Shown here piece by piece: positions 11,006 through 23,097 of a stretch of 64,000 nucleotides of DNA (the stretch's first letter is position 1; the number at the start of each line of letters is the position of its first letter). Position numbers and translations under genes: made by a program. The stretch lies in NCBI GenBank assembly GCA_036346275.1, contig CM070730.1, positions 2,914,309 to 2,978,308 of the forward strand, written 5' to 3'. Source of the stretch: Otatea glauca. Taxonomy: Eukaryota > Streptophyta > Magnoliopsida > Poales > Poaceae. The notes below the pieces were generated by a model that was given only the letters and a program-made list of their open reading frames with translations, made no database searches and had not been told where the DNA came from.

Positions 11006-13140
11006 ACCTTTTTACAGGATTCCACCTAATGCAATTACGGTTTTGTTCTGCCTAATCAACTGCATCCTGCTGTACCAGTCCATTCCCGATTCCTGCCTCC
11101 TTTACTGCACTGGAAGAAGAACTGATGCAGAAGTTCTTCTTGTAGCTTACTGCTGCTTGCTGCCTGCACATGAGATCACATGCCACTGCATCACACTTTC
11201 ACCCTGCATCTAAGCCTTTGTTAATGATCACCATTAGTTGGCTGCAGTGCTTGGAATTTATACTATATTCTGCTAGCAAATGCTTTTGTCCACTATACCG
11301 CATCTGGTAATCAGCTGCACAGCATTTGCGTCAGTTCTTGTCGCTTCGCCTTTTCTTGATCTACCCTGCTCATCTTTACTTCGTCCAGTTGCTGAGACTT
11401 TTCGACTCTGAGTGGTTTTTTTACAGCTTACCAGCTCTGGATCTTGTGCATATTAAACTTGGTCATTGACAGAAGTGATTAATTAGCAGGTGATGATCCT
11501 ACGGTCACGTGACGATCAGCTACTGCACAATTTCCTTGTATGCAGCGACTTGTGAAGTAAAATACATGCTGACATAAATTGGTTTGACCTTGTCGATTTA
11601 ATTGCTACTATAAACTGGTAGGAGAGAAGTCTTTTTCGTTTTTCAACGGCTAGCTTGGAGTCGCTGTGCTTTAGAAATAGAACTGTTCAGAGATGGTTTT
11701 TTGTTCCATAAAAAAAGCTGGAATAGTTATGAGTTTGAAGGAGAGAGAGAGAGAGAGAGGAGCGACGGAAGTGTCCAAAAACAACGGCTTGGAGGATGAC
11801 TGGATCGAGAACAGAAAAAACAAGAGGGCAAAACATAGCAGAAAGGCTGTGGAATTGCTCGACTGGCCCCAGCGAATTCGGAGTCGCACGGCTACCTCAA
11901 ATACTTCTCGTTGGACAAGACCGCGTGGGTTTCGACGTGTTTGCCTTTTCCCCCTTTAATCAAGAGACAAAAAAATCACCTTTTTTTGAGAATGCTTGAG
12001 CTTAATAAACGAGGTCTCTGAAACTGCAGCTATGGTTATGTGGCCGCCACCACCGTTGTGAGCTGGTATACTGCTAATTATGAAGCATGAGGGGGGCACT
12101 AGAGCATACGAGTCTGCGTCCATGGCTTCATGCGATCTGCGTCTAGTAGCGACGTGAGAGGGGTTCTCGTGAGCATCTGAGCTGTTCGGAAATGGACGCG
12201 AATGGTGTTGCAGTCACAGTGCGCGCTATCCAAATAGTACGCCTGTAGGCTACAGTCCATAGGGGTAGCACGTGTACTCTTGACCGGACCAGGTTGTCGG
12301 ATTGCCGCAATTGGATTTTCCGGTGGGCCGCGCGGCCCTACCGGCCGGCCACCGACGGCGGCAGCGCCACATGGAACCTGGCTAGGGAAGGTAAGGGTGA
12401 CAGCCAGTGTGTGGATAGATCCTGCTCACACCGGCCTGCACTGCACTCGCTTCATGAACGGAATGAGGGGATGGTTGGAATCTGGGTGGTTTGATACGTC
12501 CAGCGACGAACGAATTCGTTCACGCGCGCACAGCCTCTTAGCTGGAGAGCAAACGCCGTGCACGCTCCGCTGTCCCGACAGCGACGTGCGCGCAACAACA
12601 AACACAAGCCGGCCGGGCTCATCAAGCAGAAAAACACACCGTTCCTTCCCGTGGAATTCGATCGACTCACGAGACAACGACGTCGTGCAAAGACGCATGC
12701 AGCATCCTCCTCTTCGGTCACGGGGAGAGATGGATAAGAGAAGGAAACAAGAGGCGATGCGCCTGAGCATGCATGATTGATGTGCAGTATAATCTGCCAA
12801 TAAGAGAGAGATTAGAGGCAATGATAACTGTCAACCTTTGAAAAGCTGAAGCATCTCAATTATGGGGCCATGGTTTTATTTCAAACAGAAGTACAGGTTG
12901 GGCTAGTATGGGCACATTATATACAGAAAAGACTGCAATAGTGCCATGTGAAAGGTACCGCACTGAGAGTCTGCGACTAAGATAGTATGTACATGCACGC
13001 AGGCTCTTTCGATCATACATGAGAAATGAGAGTGCTACGCAATTACGCACGCTTGAACAAGCACACTGGTAGCATGACATGCATCAGCAGCAGCCGCAAC
13101 GACCATAAGAGATGCAGGAGAGGAGAACACTGGATGTGAT
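11006..13140. other. Intergenic region between receptor-like kinase and DDA1
   Basis: No gene is supported. It holds a (GA)n microsatellite at about 11740-11760 and a GC-richer part (12280-12700) with open frames in several registers but no recognisable protein. The right end probably includes the DDA1 3' UTR, since DDA1 is read leftwards and stops at 13141. Confidence 0.4.
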
Positions 13141-16100
13141 TTACCTTCTACTACTTGACTGGCTTCCACCATCATCAACAGGGCCCCTTGGCTGTTTGCC
13201 GTTGTTCTGCGGGGTAAGATTGTCCGGTGCGGCTCTCTTTGGCCTCAACTACAGATGAAGATATAATGTTCAGAATAGATTACTCTATAGTAATTGATCT
13301 ATTCTTGATCAAAGTTTTAGTAGCTCACCTTCTCCTCGCATTTTTGATAAAAATGCCTCAACAGGATGTTCCTGGAGTCTGTTGTTATCACTGCAATTCA
13401 GGGCACACACTGTTAGTGAACAATCAAAATAGCACAAAGGTGATTTCCAAAAAGAATAAAAAAAGACTTGGAAATTTGTGTCAATTCTAGTGGGATTGGA
13501 TAAGTGCCCCAAAGGAATTACATTAGTTAAAAAGGAAAAACAAGGAGCAGTAATTGTCTAATTGAGCCTGATCTACTACGGATATATCTATAAACTAATG
13601 CACCAAACAAGATATGCAAAAAAGAGAGAGAGTAGCAGTTAGTTTCATTAGCAATTTATTTAGTCGACGTATCTGCCAGGAGCAAAAAAAATCACATAAG
13701 AATTTCATGAGGAAATAGACACTGAAATATTGATAGAAACTGGCAAGCTCCATGCCTGCAACCCACCAATGAAGTACAATGTCAACATAGAACATCCAAT
13801 CAGGGTATTCAATAAATTTTAACAACCCAAAGTTTGTGGCAGAAGTCAGGACTATAGTTCAGGGTTAAGTATACATTCAAATGATTCTAGTTCTTGAGTA
13901 TTCTTCAATTGTTAACAAATAACTTCTCCAAAAATATGTTGGTGCCACAAAAAGGCACCTAACATGACAGAGTGCTTGGTTCGCCGGTACCTTTTGCTCC
14001 TTCAAAAGTAGCATAGTTTTCTTCATTGAAATTACATTGTTTTTGTAGAATCAGTAAGCAGTACACAATCAGGTTTTCGCCGACTACCTGTAGAAGATAT
14101 GGCTGGGCCAACAGGCCTGAAAAGTGAAAACAACCAGGATTTTTGGTGGTTTGGCCTGGCCTGATAAATGATTAGACCCAGAGAAAAGACCCCGACCAAC
14201 AGCCCATAACAAGTTACAGAAGGTGATACAATGAGCACGATTTAAGTCTTTGAGCAGAAAACCCAGCCAATGCTGTTGATTCATCATCGGGCAACTAACT
14301 ACCCTTTCACTTGACCCAAGTTTCTCCTCTCAAGGACCTCTCAGTCCAAGCACTGCTATGTCAATGGCATTTTCAACTGGAAGGCTCCAATGGTTCAACC
14401 TGAAGGGTTCCTGAGAAAACCTTGAAGGTTCTACTTTCAAGGTATAATGATTGTGTTTAACTGGCCTTTTCAGTTCAATTTTGAATGCCAACATCCCTGC
14501 TATGTCCTAGCCCTTGCGGCACTTTTTTAACTCAACTTTTTTTCCCTCTTCCTCATGCTCCAGGAGAAAATTCACTTGGAGACTATGACTATATATCAGT
14601 GCAAAGGGCCTGAGGAACCTACATGATGAAAGTACGAAAGGCCGAGTAATATAGCCATAATGTATGTAAGCTACATACCAAACCCTGAGAAAGTCAAGGA
14701 AACGGAAAAAAGGACCGACTGTGAAGACATCTCTTAACACTCTAATAGCATCTAGACATGAATCTATCACTCAAAAGACATCTCTACCTCACAGTAAAGG
14801 GTTCTCCTGGAGACATTTTTTCCTGTCACAAGTACTAAATGTTTGCCCAGGAAGTTCAATTATCAACAGTGATGATAAACTACAACGTCAACCTCAACTC
14901 TATTGAACTATAGTATTTGAGATGGATAATTAGTATGTAATAATTTGAATCAGCATCATAAATGATTTTTTTTATATATATAACTACGATTCATGCCTTA
15001 GTAACATGGAAACTTCTTATATGGAACAGAGAGAGAATGTTCTCAAATTGAGTTTTTGAAAGGAAAAGCTTTAACATTGGAAAAGGGGCGGTATCTGGTG
15101 AACAGATCAGCGAGGCAACTAGTTTAGTGTCTTGCACACATGGCTAAGACAGGTAAAACTGAATAATCATCCACAGATATTAGCTGGCAGTTATGAGCAG
15201 CAACCAGGAATTTTACGGACCAGGGGTTCAGGTGTAGGTGGCGACACCACCATTAGTGTCGGACAAGGTGTTCAGTCACTATGGGCAACGTCACATTGTC
15301 ACCGTTTGTGTAGGACATGTAGAACACGCTCTACCTTGGATACAATATACGGAAGTTGATATGACACAGTAACAGCTAGGAATTTAAAACACTTGTATAC
15401 ATATCACCTTTGGACATGTGAGACCACGCTATCCCCTGCACAGATCCCACAGCGACGGCAACACCATTGCCAAACTAACATTGAAAAATTACCATGTTTG
15501 GAAACATCCTGCCAAATCCTGTGGCGCTTGGTTTAGCAGAACCAATGCGCCTGCTACATGTGGCCCTTTCTGATGTGGCCTTCTACTGTGGCAGGTTTTG
15601 TGGATCCAATGCTTGAAATGGTGGCACTATGTCACTACCCATAGGGACCCAACACCTTATTCTGTGGCATTGGGTAGAAGGTTTATTTCATTAAAACAAA
15701 GCCGCAGAGGTTACATTATTGAAAAAGAAAAGTTACCCCTCCAGAAAGGAAAGAGTCATTCGGTTGTATAACTTTTAGCTCAGACAAAACAGTTCAGGAG
15801 ACCTATTTTTCTATGTAGACAGAAGTTACCTTGATTGGGAGGTGGATCTGTCCTATGCGTCGCAATGTAAGTGGCTGGCATGACATTCTGACGAGAGACA
15901 CACACACGTAAAAAAAAAGTAGAATTAGCACCACATCAACCGAATATATGTATCACAGTATAAGTTGCTAGCGCAATGTTGTACCGAGAAACACAAAAAC
16001 AACTAGTATCATTAGCAATAGCACCGCATCTGAATCTGTGATTTGCAATATAAGTGGCTGGCAATAGCATGACATTTCGACGAGAAACACAAAAACAACA

Positions 16101-16620
16101 AGTACCATAAGCCCATTAGCAGTTTGGCACCACACCATCTGAATCTTCTCAAGGTACTAGCCAAGAGAGGAATCAAAACCTGAATGCATAGTCATTGTGC
16201 ACAGAGCCCTCTCAAGATGATCCAATTCGTTGGAAATTGGACTTAAACAAACAACTAAACCCTCTTTCTTCGTTCATCTACACTAGAAATTCAGCGAAGA
16301 CGCACAATACGACTGCCTCATGCTTCCTGCCTCAAGCAGCAGACACGAAACATCTCCTTGTTGGGCACAAGCAAGCTACAAAGGCGACAGGCTTAAGCAT
16401 AACACAACTTGTGCTATCAAGACTGCCTAATTCAAGCACACATAGGCTCAGCAAGAAGTATGATAACAGGCAGGACAGCGCAATAGCAAAGAGATCTCGA
16501 AGAGAAGGGGGGGGGGGGGGGGGGTTGACCGACCGAGGGCTGGGCGGAGGGGTCGGCCGGGACGAGCTGGCTGAAGTTGTGCGGGTTGTAGGACGGCCAG
16601 TCACCCAGGGGGCTTCCCAT
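13141..16620 (-). CDS. DDA1: DDA1, DET1- and DDB1-associated protein 1
   Basis: Four exons on the minus strand: 16620-16534, 15887-15830, 13390-13329 and 13248-13141 (TAA), giving 104 aa. The protein starts MGSPLGDWPSYNPHNFSQLV and contains YIATHRTDPPPNQVITT, NILLRHFYQK and EEKLRPKRAAP, the diagnostic blocks of plant DDA1. Length matches the family (about 100 aa). In Arabidopsis, DDA1 is a small adaptor in the COP10-DET1-DDB1 part of CUL4 E3 ligases and helps present ABA receptors for degradation. All frames join (phases 0, 1, 0). Intron 1 has an unusual GTCGGT donor followed closely by an 18-base C run (coding strand). Intron 2 is long (13391-15829) and holds no recognisable gene. Confidence 0.95.
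15862..16136 (-). repeat. ~92-bp tandem triplication overlapping DDA1 exon 2
   Basis: Three degenerate tandem units have anchors near 15868, 15961 and 16051. On the plus strand they share TAAGTGGCTGGC/TAAGTTGCTAGC, GAGAAACACAAAAACAAC and ATTAGCACC..ATC words. The left unit contains the real DDA1 exon 2 acceptor and the first codons of the exon. The other two lie in intron 1. In the right-most unit the acceptor AG is replaced by GA, so it is not a usable splice site. Confidence 0.8.
16507..16524 (+). repeat. 18-base G homopolymer in DDA1 intron 1
   Basis: Eighteen consecutive G on the plus strand (C on the DDA1 coding strand), beginning about 10 nt inside intron 1. Confidence 0.95.
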
Positions 16621-17137
16621 CGCCGACGCTTCCTTCTTCCTTCTTGTGTTTCTGCCGAAATCTCCGTGCCGTCTCCGCCTCCGGCCACGTCCTTTGCCCC
16701 TCTTTTCCGACTGGTGGCAGCAAATATGACCGGACCACGCGAAGTCGCCGGGAGAGGAATGTTCCACTTCCACCGCTTCGGCCCATTCTTCTTCTGGGCT
16801 TTGGACGTCATGGGCTGACTCCGACGATGCTACCTTCGTCTGCAGCTCTGCTTTGGGACGTGATAGTGTTGGTGCCCGATTTTTTTTTAAAATAATACAC
16901 TAAAAATAAAAAATTATAAAAATAACAAGAAAAAAAAACAGAAGTAGGCTACTATCGTCATTCTGAATAGCGACAGAGTTATATCACTATTCAGAATAGC
17001 GATTCAATGATGTGGATTGGCTTTCTGTCGCCGTTTTAGAAATAGCGATAGAACTCTGTCGTTTTTTAAATAGCGACTGAATATGTCGCCAGACAATACG
17101 GCGACATTGAGGGAAGCTGAATTTTTTAAAATAATAA

Positions 17138-17681
17138 TGTGGAATATATGGAACCAGGTATCTCTATGACCGGCCTAACGTCACCAGAAGAAAGGAAAAA
17201 CCGGGAGAGGAGGCCCAAAAGCTGTGCCCCTCGTCAAGCCAAGTTGCCGTGCAGAAGAGTGCATACCTTTGGACAGTTGAATATATACTCGGATATAAAC
17301 GATATAGTTGTAATCCGAGTTGTTTATAGGATAGATAAAGATGTAAACTCTATCCTGTAACCGATTAGAATCTAGTAACCGATCGGAATCTCCAGACCGA
17401 TCAGGACTCTGTAAGCCGCACCACCCCTGGCATATAAGGGAGAGGGCGGGCAACAACAAGGATCAAGCCATAGAGCATAGCACCCCTCATATGGCCCAGA
17501 GCACATTGCGCTTTGAGCAATCTTAGATCCATGAGATCCGTATAATCCCAACACACAGGATTAGGGTATTACCTCCACCGTCGAGGGCCTGAATCTGTCT
17601 AAAATCCTTGTCTTATGTGACCTTCGAGTTTGAGATCTAGAGCCTGCCCCATAAATTTATTGCCGACTACAAAAGTCGACA
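17138..17681 (+). repeat. 5' LTR of the gypsy element
   Basis: 544 bp, starting TGTGG and ending CGACA, nearly identical to 23098-23633. Differences are mainly single-base gains or losses and a few substitutions near 17345-17440. A TATA-like CATATAAGGGAGAGG lies near 17430. Confidence 0.93.
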
Positions 17682-17700
17682 GTTGGCGCGCCAGGTAGGG
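17682..17700 (+). other. Probable primer binding site
   Basis: GTTGGCGCGCCAGGTAGGG follows the LTR end directly, where the tRNA primer site of an LTR retrotransposon lies. The priming tRNA was not assigned. Confidence 0.6.
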
Positions 17701-17730
17701 AAAGCGCTTCAATCTTTTCCTATAGACTCG

Positions 17731-18500
17731 ATGGCAGCAATCGGTGGATTCATCGCCACCTTCGTCTCCGGCCAAGCCTTCCGCTTCGAAAGTCTGGACT
17801 TCGTTGTAGATATGCACAGAGAGCTTGTCCGCCTGGTCCAAAACCAGATCCAATTTGGCAAAGATCAGGTCAAACCATCTCAGGTATGCCGCTCTAACTT
17901 ATCCAGAGAACTAGTCGGCATGATGAAAAACTGTTGCGATTTTCGTGGCGTCTTCGCGATCGAGGAGCAGAGAACCGATCTCCATCAAGAAGACCAAGAG
18001 GCGTGGAGGAAGATCGCCTTCGTAAGGAACGTCATCGCTTCTCGACACGCTGGACCCGATGATTGCATCAGATAGCCCAGCGGCCCCGATCGCGGCCCAG
18101 ATCAAGGCCATGGTGACGGCGGCAGCAATCCAGCAGAATCAGGAAAAGCCGGTAGGTGAAGTGCACCGCGCTCCCACGCGGCTACTCGTGTTGCCAGCAG
18201 TCGGACCGCAACCAGTCGGAATACTGGCAGTCGGCGCCATACGCCACCTCTCGGCGATGCACGCCAAATTATCAACCGCGACCTCCGCCAAGACATCACC
18301 GCTAGACGACAGGAACAGGACGAAGAAGAGCGACGCGGGCACCACGACGATTACGAGCATTTTGGCACCTGCCGTGATCGACGAGGTGATCAGAGGTACG
18401 ACGACCGTGACGACCATAGGGACTATCATCGCCGGGGTCAGGACAACGACGACCGTCGAGCCATGAGCTTGCCGCGCCGAACTCCGCCCCGGCACGTTGA
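17731..18500 (+). pseudogene. gag-like remnant of the gypsy element
   Basis: Broken frames just after the primer site encode a region beginning MAAIGGFIATFVSGQAFRFE, then Asp/Arg/His-rich low-complexity sequence near 18310-18470. Position and composition fit a gypsy gag, but no CCHC zinc knuckle was seen. The sequence then jumps to RNase H, implying a deletion of protease and reverse transcriptase. Function is inferred from position. Confidence 0.45.
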
Positions 18501-18616
18501 TGACCATCGCCACGCCGAACTCCCCCTCATCATGATGAGAGATTTATTGACGGGATCTGAGCGTTTACTCCTCGGCTGCGCCGAGTGGTATGGCCCGATG
18601 GATTCAACCCCAAGGT

Positions 18617-20906
18617 TGAGGTACGTTCTCCAGATATTTTTTCCCGCTTCAAATAACCCCGCCGAGTACGAGGTACTCATCCATGGTCTCCGCATCGCCA
18701 TATCGCTCGGTATCCGACGTTTGGCGGTTCGCAGAACTCAATACTCGTGATCAACCAAGTGCAAAAAGAATGGTCCTGCATTGAAGACAACATGGCAGCC
18801 TATTGCCAGGAGGTACGCAAGCTAGAAGGTAACTTTGGTGGCCTGGAACTTATTCATGTGCTCCGCCGTGACAACGAAGCGGCCGACGAGCTAGCAAAAA
18901 TGGGATCCTGCAGATCTACAGTGCCCATGGGAGTATTCGTCGAGAAAATTCACAAGCCCGCGATTAGCACTCGGACGAAGACAAATGCCTCAGCCGAGAA
19001 GAGCGTAGAAGCAGAAGTCCTAGTCATTACCCCCGATTGGACAGCCCTGTATCTGGACTATTTGACGAAGGACGAGTTATCCATAGATCGCGTGCAAGCT
19101 GAATGAATAATGCGCCGAAGCAAGAGCTATGTGGTGATCAGGGCAGAACTCTATCGCAAGAGCTAGGGATGAAAACGGTCGGATATCTCCGCCCGATCGG
19201 GACCGATTCGGTCGGGACGGATCCGACCGGATATTACTATCCGGTCGGATCCGGACCGGATCCGATACTTGAATCGATTCAAGATCGGATCCGAGCATCA
19301 ATATCCGATAAATACGGGGCGGATCCGGATATTCGGATTTTCCTATTCGGATATCCGGATTTTCTTATTCGAATATCGGATCGGATATTCGGATCGGATA
19401 TTCGGATTTTCCTATTCGGATATCGCAAGGCCCGACCATTTTCATCATTTTTTCCATTTCACCCATTTACATTATGATTAGTTTGTTCTATTGATCCTCA
19501 AGTAGCATATTCTTTCTACGATGTTTGTTGAATTTAATTGATATATAATTTGTTACTATAGTCATGTACTGTATGGTTTTAATTCAATATATATTACTCT
19601 ATATGCGTGCATTATCCGTATATCTTTATCCGTTTCGACTGAATCCGTCACATATCCGTTCGTATCCGTATCCGAATAACCCAAATCGTATCAGATCAGG
19701 TTAGCAGTATCCGGTTCCGAATCCGGGAAAAAAATATGGGTTAGGATACGGAAAGAGCAATATCCGCCCGTATCCGACCCGTTTTCACCCCTAGCAAGAG
19801 CTCCTCAGGTCTACTATGATGGTGCATATCAGAACAAGAAGGGAGAGATCCTCTCAAGGAAATCCACTCGGGAGTTTGTGGGAAGCATGCGGCGTCATCA
19901 ACACTAGTCGGCAAAGCCTATCGTCAAGGATCTTTCTGGCCGACTGCGATCACTGGCGCAGAGGACATCGTCCGGACATGTGAAGGATGTCAGTTCTTTG
20001 CGCGTTAGATGAACAAATCGGCACAGGAACTGCAGACCATCCACATAACCTAGCCGTTTGCGGTCTGGGGGCTTGATATGGTGGGACCTTTAAAAAAGGC
20101 TCAAGGTGGTCACATCCATCTTTTCATGGCCATTGATAAATTCACCAAATGGGTGGAGGCCAAACCAGTCGCGACAATAACAGCAGCAAAAGCCAAAGAG
20201 TTCTTTAACGAAATCGTTGTTAAATTTGGAGTTCCAAACCGAATCATCACGGACAATGGCACCCAATTCAGAAGCGGCGTATTTCAAGACTGGTGCGACG
20301 AACTCAAAATAAAAATCTGCTTTGCTTCAGTAGCGCACCCCCGGAGCAACGGGCAGGTCGAGCGAGCCAACGACATGGTATTACAAGGCCTAAAAAGCAA
20401 GAATTTTCGATCGGCTAAAGCCATACGCCACTCGGTGGGTGAAAGAATTGCCTTCGGTACTCTGGGGGCTGCGAATCACCCCCAGTAGAGCAACCGGGCA
20501 GTCACCTTTCTTCCTGGTGTACGGCACGGAGGCAATCCTCCCCACCGAGCTAGAATTCGGATCCCCACGGGTCTGGAGCTATGAAGAAGCCGCCTCGGAA
20601 GAAAGTCGGCTAGAAGACCTCGACCGACTGGAAGAAGCCAGAGATGTCGCAACGATTCAATCAGCAAAAAATCTCCAAGGCTTACGGCGCTATCACGGTC
20701 GCAATGTGAGGAGCCGCGCATTCTCCAAGGGAGATCTGGTCCTTAGAAAGAATCAGAAATGCGAACATAAGCTCTCCCCAAGCTGGGAAGGCCCTTAGGT
20801 CGTCGATGAAGTGGTACGCCCCGGGACTTACAAGCTCAAGCGAGAAGACGGCACGGCAATCAGCAACACTTGGAACATAGAACAACTACGTCGTTTTTTC
20901 ACTTGA
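18617..20906 (+). pseudogene. gypsy pol fragment: RNase H and integrase
   Basis: RNase H-like sequence (FPASNNPAEYEVLIHGLRIA, then LIHVLRRDNEAADELAKMGS) runs to about 19160, is interrupted by a hAT insertion, and resumes after 19794. Integrase follows: aspartates in GLDMVGP and ITDNGTQF and glutamate in NGQVERAN complete the D,D,E set, and the tail ends WNIEQLRRFF before TGA at 20906. It is inactive: in-frame stops occur near 20008 and 20050, there is a frameshift near 20420 and another stop near 20798. Gypsy order (RNase H before integrase) is clear. Confidence 0.85.
19164..19793. mobile_element. Ds-like non-autonomous hAT element with perfect 8-bp duplication
   Basis: The ends are TAGGGATGAAAACGG and, on the other strand, TAGGGGTGAAAACGG. 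GCAAGAGC directly flanks it on both sides (19156-19163 and 19794-19801). An 8-bp duplication and a (C/T)AGGGATGAAA-type end are typical of the Ac/Ds branch of hAT. The 630-bp interior is full of GGATATCCG and TTCGGATATTCGG words and has no transposase. It interrupts the pol region of the gypsy element. Confidence 0.92.
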
Positions 20907-21162
20907 ACTTCGTAATTCAAATTGTTCCTTTACGAATGAAAAGATCGATATTAAAGTTATTTTTTACATAATCTTCTCGAGATTTATGCGTCCGAGTGCT
21001 TCGCTCCTACGATTTTAAGACTCTGAGACATGTGTCACGAACCATGCCTCAGAGCCCGGGGGCTGGACTAGTCGGACACGATATGTCGAAACCACTCGGA
21101 AAAATATGCATATTTAAAGAGAAAAATGCAAGAGCAAGGAAACGCCTTTATATACTTTCAAT

Positions 21163-21551
21163 TTACAGATCCAAAATTTCTACAACAGACAAAGAGGTGT
21201 CTTGGACTTCCTCCCAGAGCTCGGTGGCCCGATCCTCATCTACGTTGCAGGCATAGCCCTCCTTGATAGTTCAAGATCCACTCGAGGGTAAAGCAACTTT
21301 GTAACCGCCAGAGCCTGGCTAGCACCATTGGTCGCCGCTTCCTTCAGAAGTCTCTTGAGCTCCTTGGGGACCTCCTCCAACCGATTGATAACTTGGGCCC
21401 TGCTGAGCGGCCTCTCGCCTTCGGGATGAAGCGAGCTCAGCAAGGGCCCCGAGGCCTCGCAGAGCTTTGAGCGAGACGTCTTAAGGGCGTTAACCTTGTC
21501 ATTGAAAATAGCGTATTGCACCCGCGTCTTGATCTTATAATCTGCAAGCAA
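21163..21551 (-). pseudogene. Antisense ORF of the gypsy element, 3' part
   Basis: On the minus strand, between pol and the 3' LTR, a coding-like frame includes GPLLSSLHPEGERPLSRAQV and EVPKELKRLLKEA, then after a one-base shift near 21255 continues EGYACNVDEDRATELWEEVQ to a TAA at 21163. Tat-lineage gypsy elements (RIRE2-like) are known to carry antisense ORFs here. The function of that protein is unknown. It is disrupted by the frameshift. Confidence 0.55.
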
Positions 21552-21659
21552 AGCAGGATTTCAAGGACCTTGCAGAGGACGACGAAGATGAGATGACTAG
21601 ACACTCAATGCACCAAGCGGGTGTGAATATCCTCCAATATAGATTAAAAATATCTTCTT

Positions 21660-22240
21660 GTGATATGCCCCACGCTGGGTCTCTGTTGGTTACCGCATGA
21701 CGGATCATATATCACAAGTTGAGCCTGACAAGGCACAAATCCAATGGTATGCCCCACGAGGGTCGAAAAGCTGTGCGTCGTAATAAATGGGTATGGATAC
21801 CATTCGGATAAACTTTGATATGTCCCAAGTCGGACCAGAGCCGTATCCTACACCAGTCGGGTACGGGTATCACTCGGCCAAGAGCCACGTAAATATGATA
21901 TGTCCCAAGTCGGACCAGAGCTGTATCCTACACCAGTCGGATACGGGTATCACTCAGCCAAGAGCCACATATGTATGGTACGCTCAAAGTTGAGCCCAAG
22001 CCGTATCCTACATCAGTCGGATATGGGTATCATTCAGCCATGAGCCAAAGAAATCCCGATACGCTCCAAGTCGAGCCTAAGTTGTGTCCTACGGATATAG
22101 GTATCATTCGACCACGAGCCGTGCAAATCCTAACGTGTCCCAAGTCGGACCTAAGGAGTATCCTACGACGGTTGGGTGCGAATACCGCTCGACCAAGGAA
22201 CCATGCAAGCTTCAACGTACCCCAAACTGGGTTCAAGCTA
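21660..22240 (+). repeat. ~80-bp tandem array inside the gypsy element
   Basis: About seven diverged units. The anchor TGTCCCAAGTCGGACC and variants occur at 21821, 21901, 21981, 22062, 22136 and 22216, with earlier traces near 21663 and 21748. Each unit also has a TATCCTAC..CAGTCGG..GGTATCA block. The array lies between two parts of the antisense gene, before the 3' LTR. Confidence 0.85.
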
Positions 22241-22348
22241 CGTCAAAATGACGATCATGGAAAAATGCTGAGAAAAGGTACATCTTTATTTATGTATAAA
22301 AAGTTCATCGGGCATTATGCCTAGGAAAGTATTCCATTTATAGGGGAC

Positions 22349-22555
22349 CTACACTTCACCCCGACGCACGCCACCCAATGCCTCCACGAGGACCTCCCTG
22401 GCCCTAAAGAGGGCTGGGAAGATCTCCAGGAAGGCATCGACGGCAGCGCGGTCAAGGGCGGCGGTTTCCTCCTCTACCAATTCAGCCATGGCGGCCTCAA
22501 AAAGCGCCCATTCTTCGGTGAGCCGGGGTCCCGGCGTTCCTGATGTTCCTCCTCC
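22349..22555 (-). pseudogene. Antisense ORF of the gypsy element, second part
   Basis: An open minus-strand stretch includes GPRLTEEWALFEAAMAELVE and AVDAFLEIFPALFRAREVLV and ends at a TAG (22349-22351). Direction and location match the neighbouring antisense frame at 21163-21551, so both could be exons of one antisense gene split by the 80-bp array. The link between the two is inferred. Confidence 0.5.
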
Positions 22556-23097
22556 TCCCCCTCCTCATGAAGAAGAAAGAAGTGTGGAACAAAGATATGG
22601 AGAACTAGGCGCGAAGGAATGCATTCTACGAGCGCTAGTTCGCCTTTTATAGCCAACACGGTAAAAATGAAGTAAATACATCAGGAGTCGAAGAGATTCG
22701 GAGTTAATGTAGTTTCAGAAGCCAAGGAGTTTTTCAGCAAGAGATTTAACACAGAAAATTAAGACGACCTCGAAGACCGTCCGATGGTTATCCATGAAGA
22801 GAAAAGACATTAAAGCTTCGACTCGGGCGGGAAGAAGAATTCAATCCACATCCGAAATAGGGGACAGGTCCGCGAGGCCGCTCATAGCAAACACGTCTGA
22901 CAGAAGATTATATTCAGTTGAAGCAAAAATCGAAGGTTATATTCGAGTCCTCCATAATCCTCTCGCTGTAAGAAGAAGTCTCCAATCCGAATGAGGGAAC
23001 CAGTCGGAAGCCTAAACAAGAAAGTCCGGGACGATGATTCAAGCAAAAAACTTAATTGGGAACATAGCGATTGGATCACGAAGCACTCGGGGGCTAC

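Noticed and set aside
12280..12780. 166-codon open frame on the plus strand
   Set aside because: Equally long frames on the opposite strand, no recognisable motif, and no supporting exon structure.
16195..16818. 207-codon plus-strand frame opposite DDA1 exon 1
   Set aside because: It is antisense to a clear DDA1 first exon and its long Gly run comes from the 18-base G tract.
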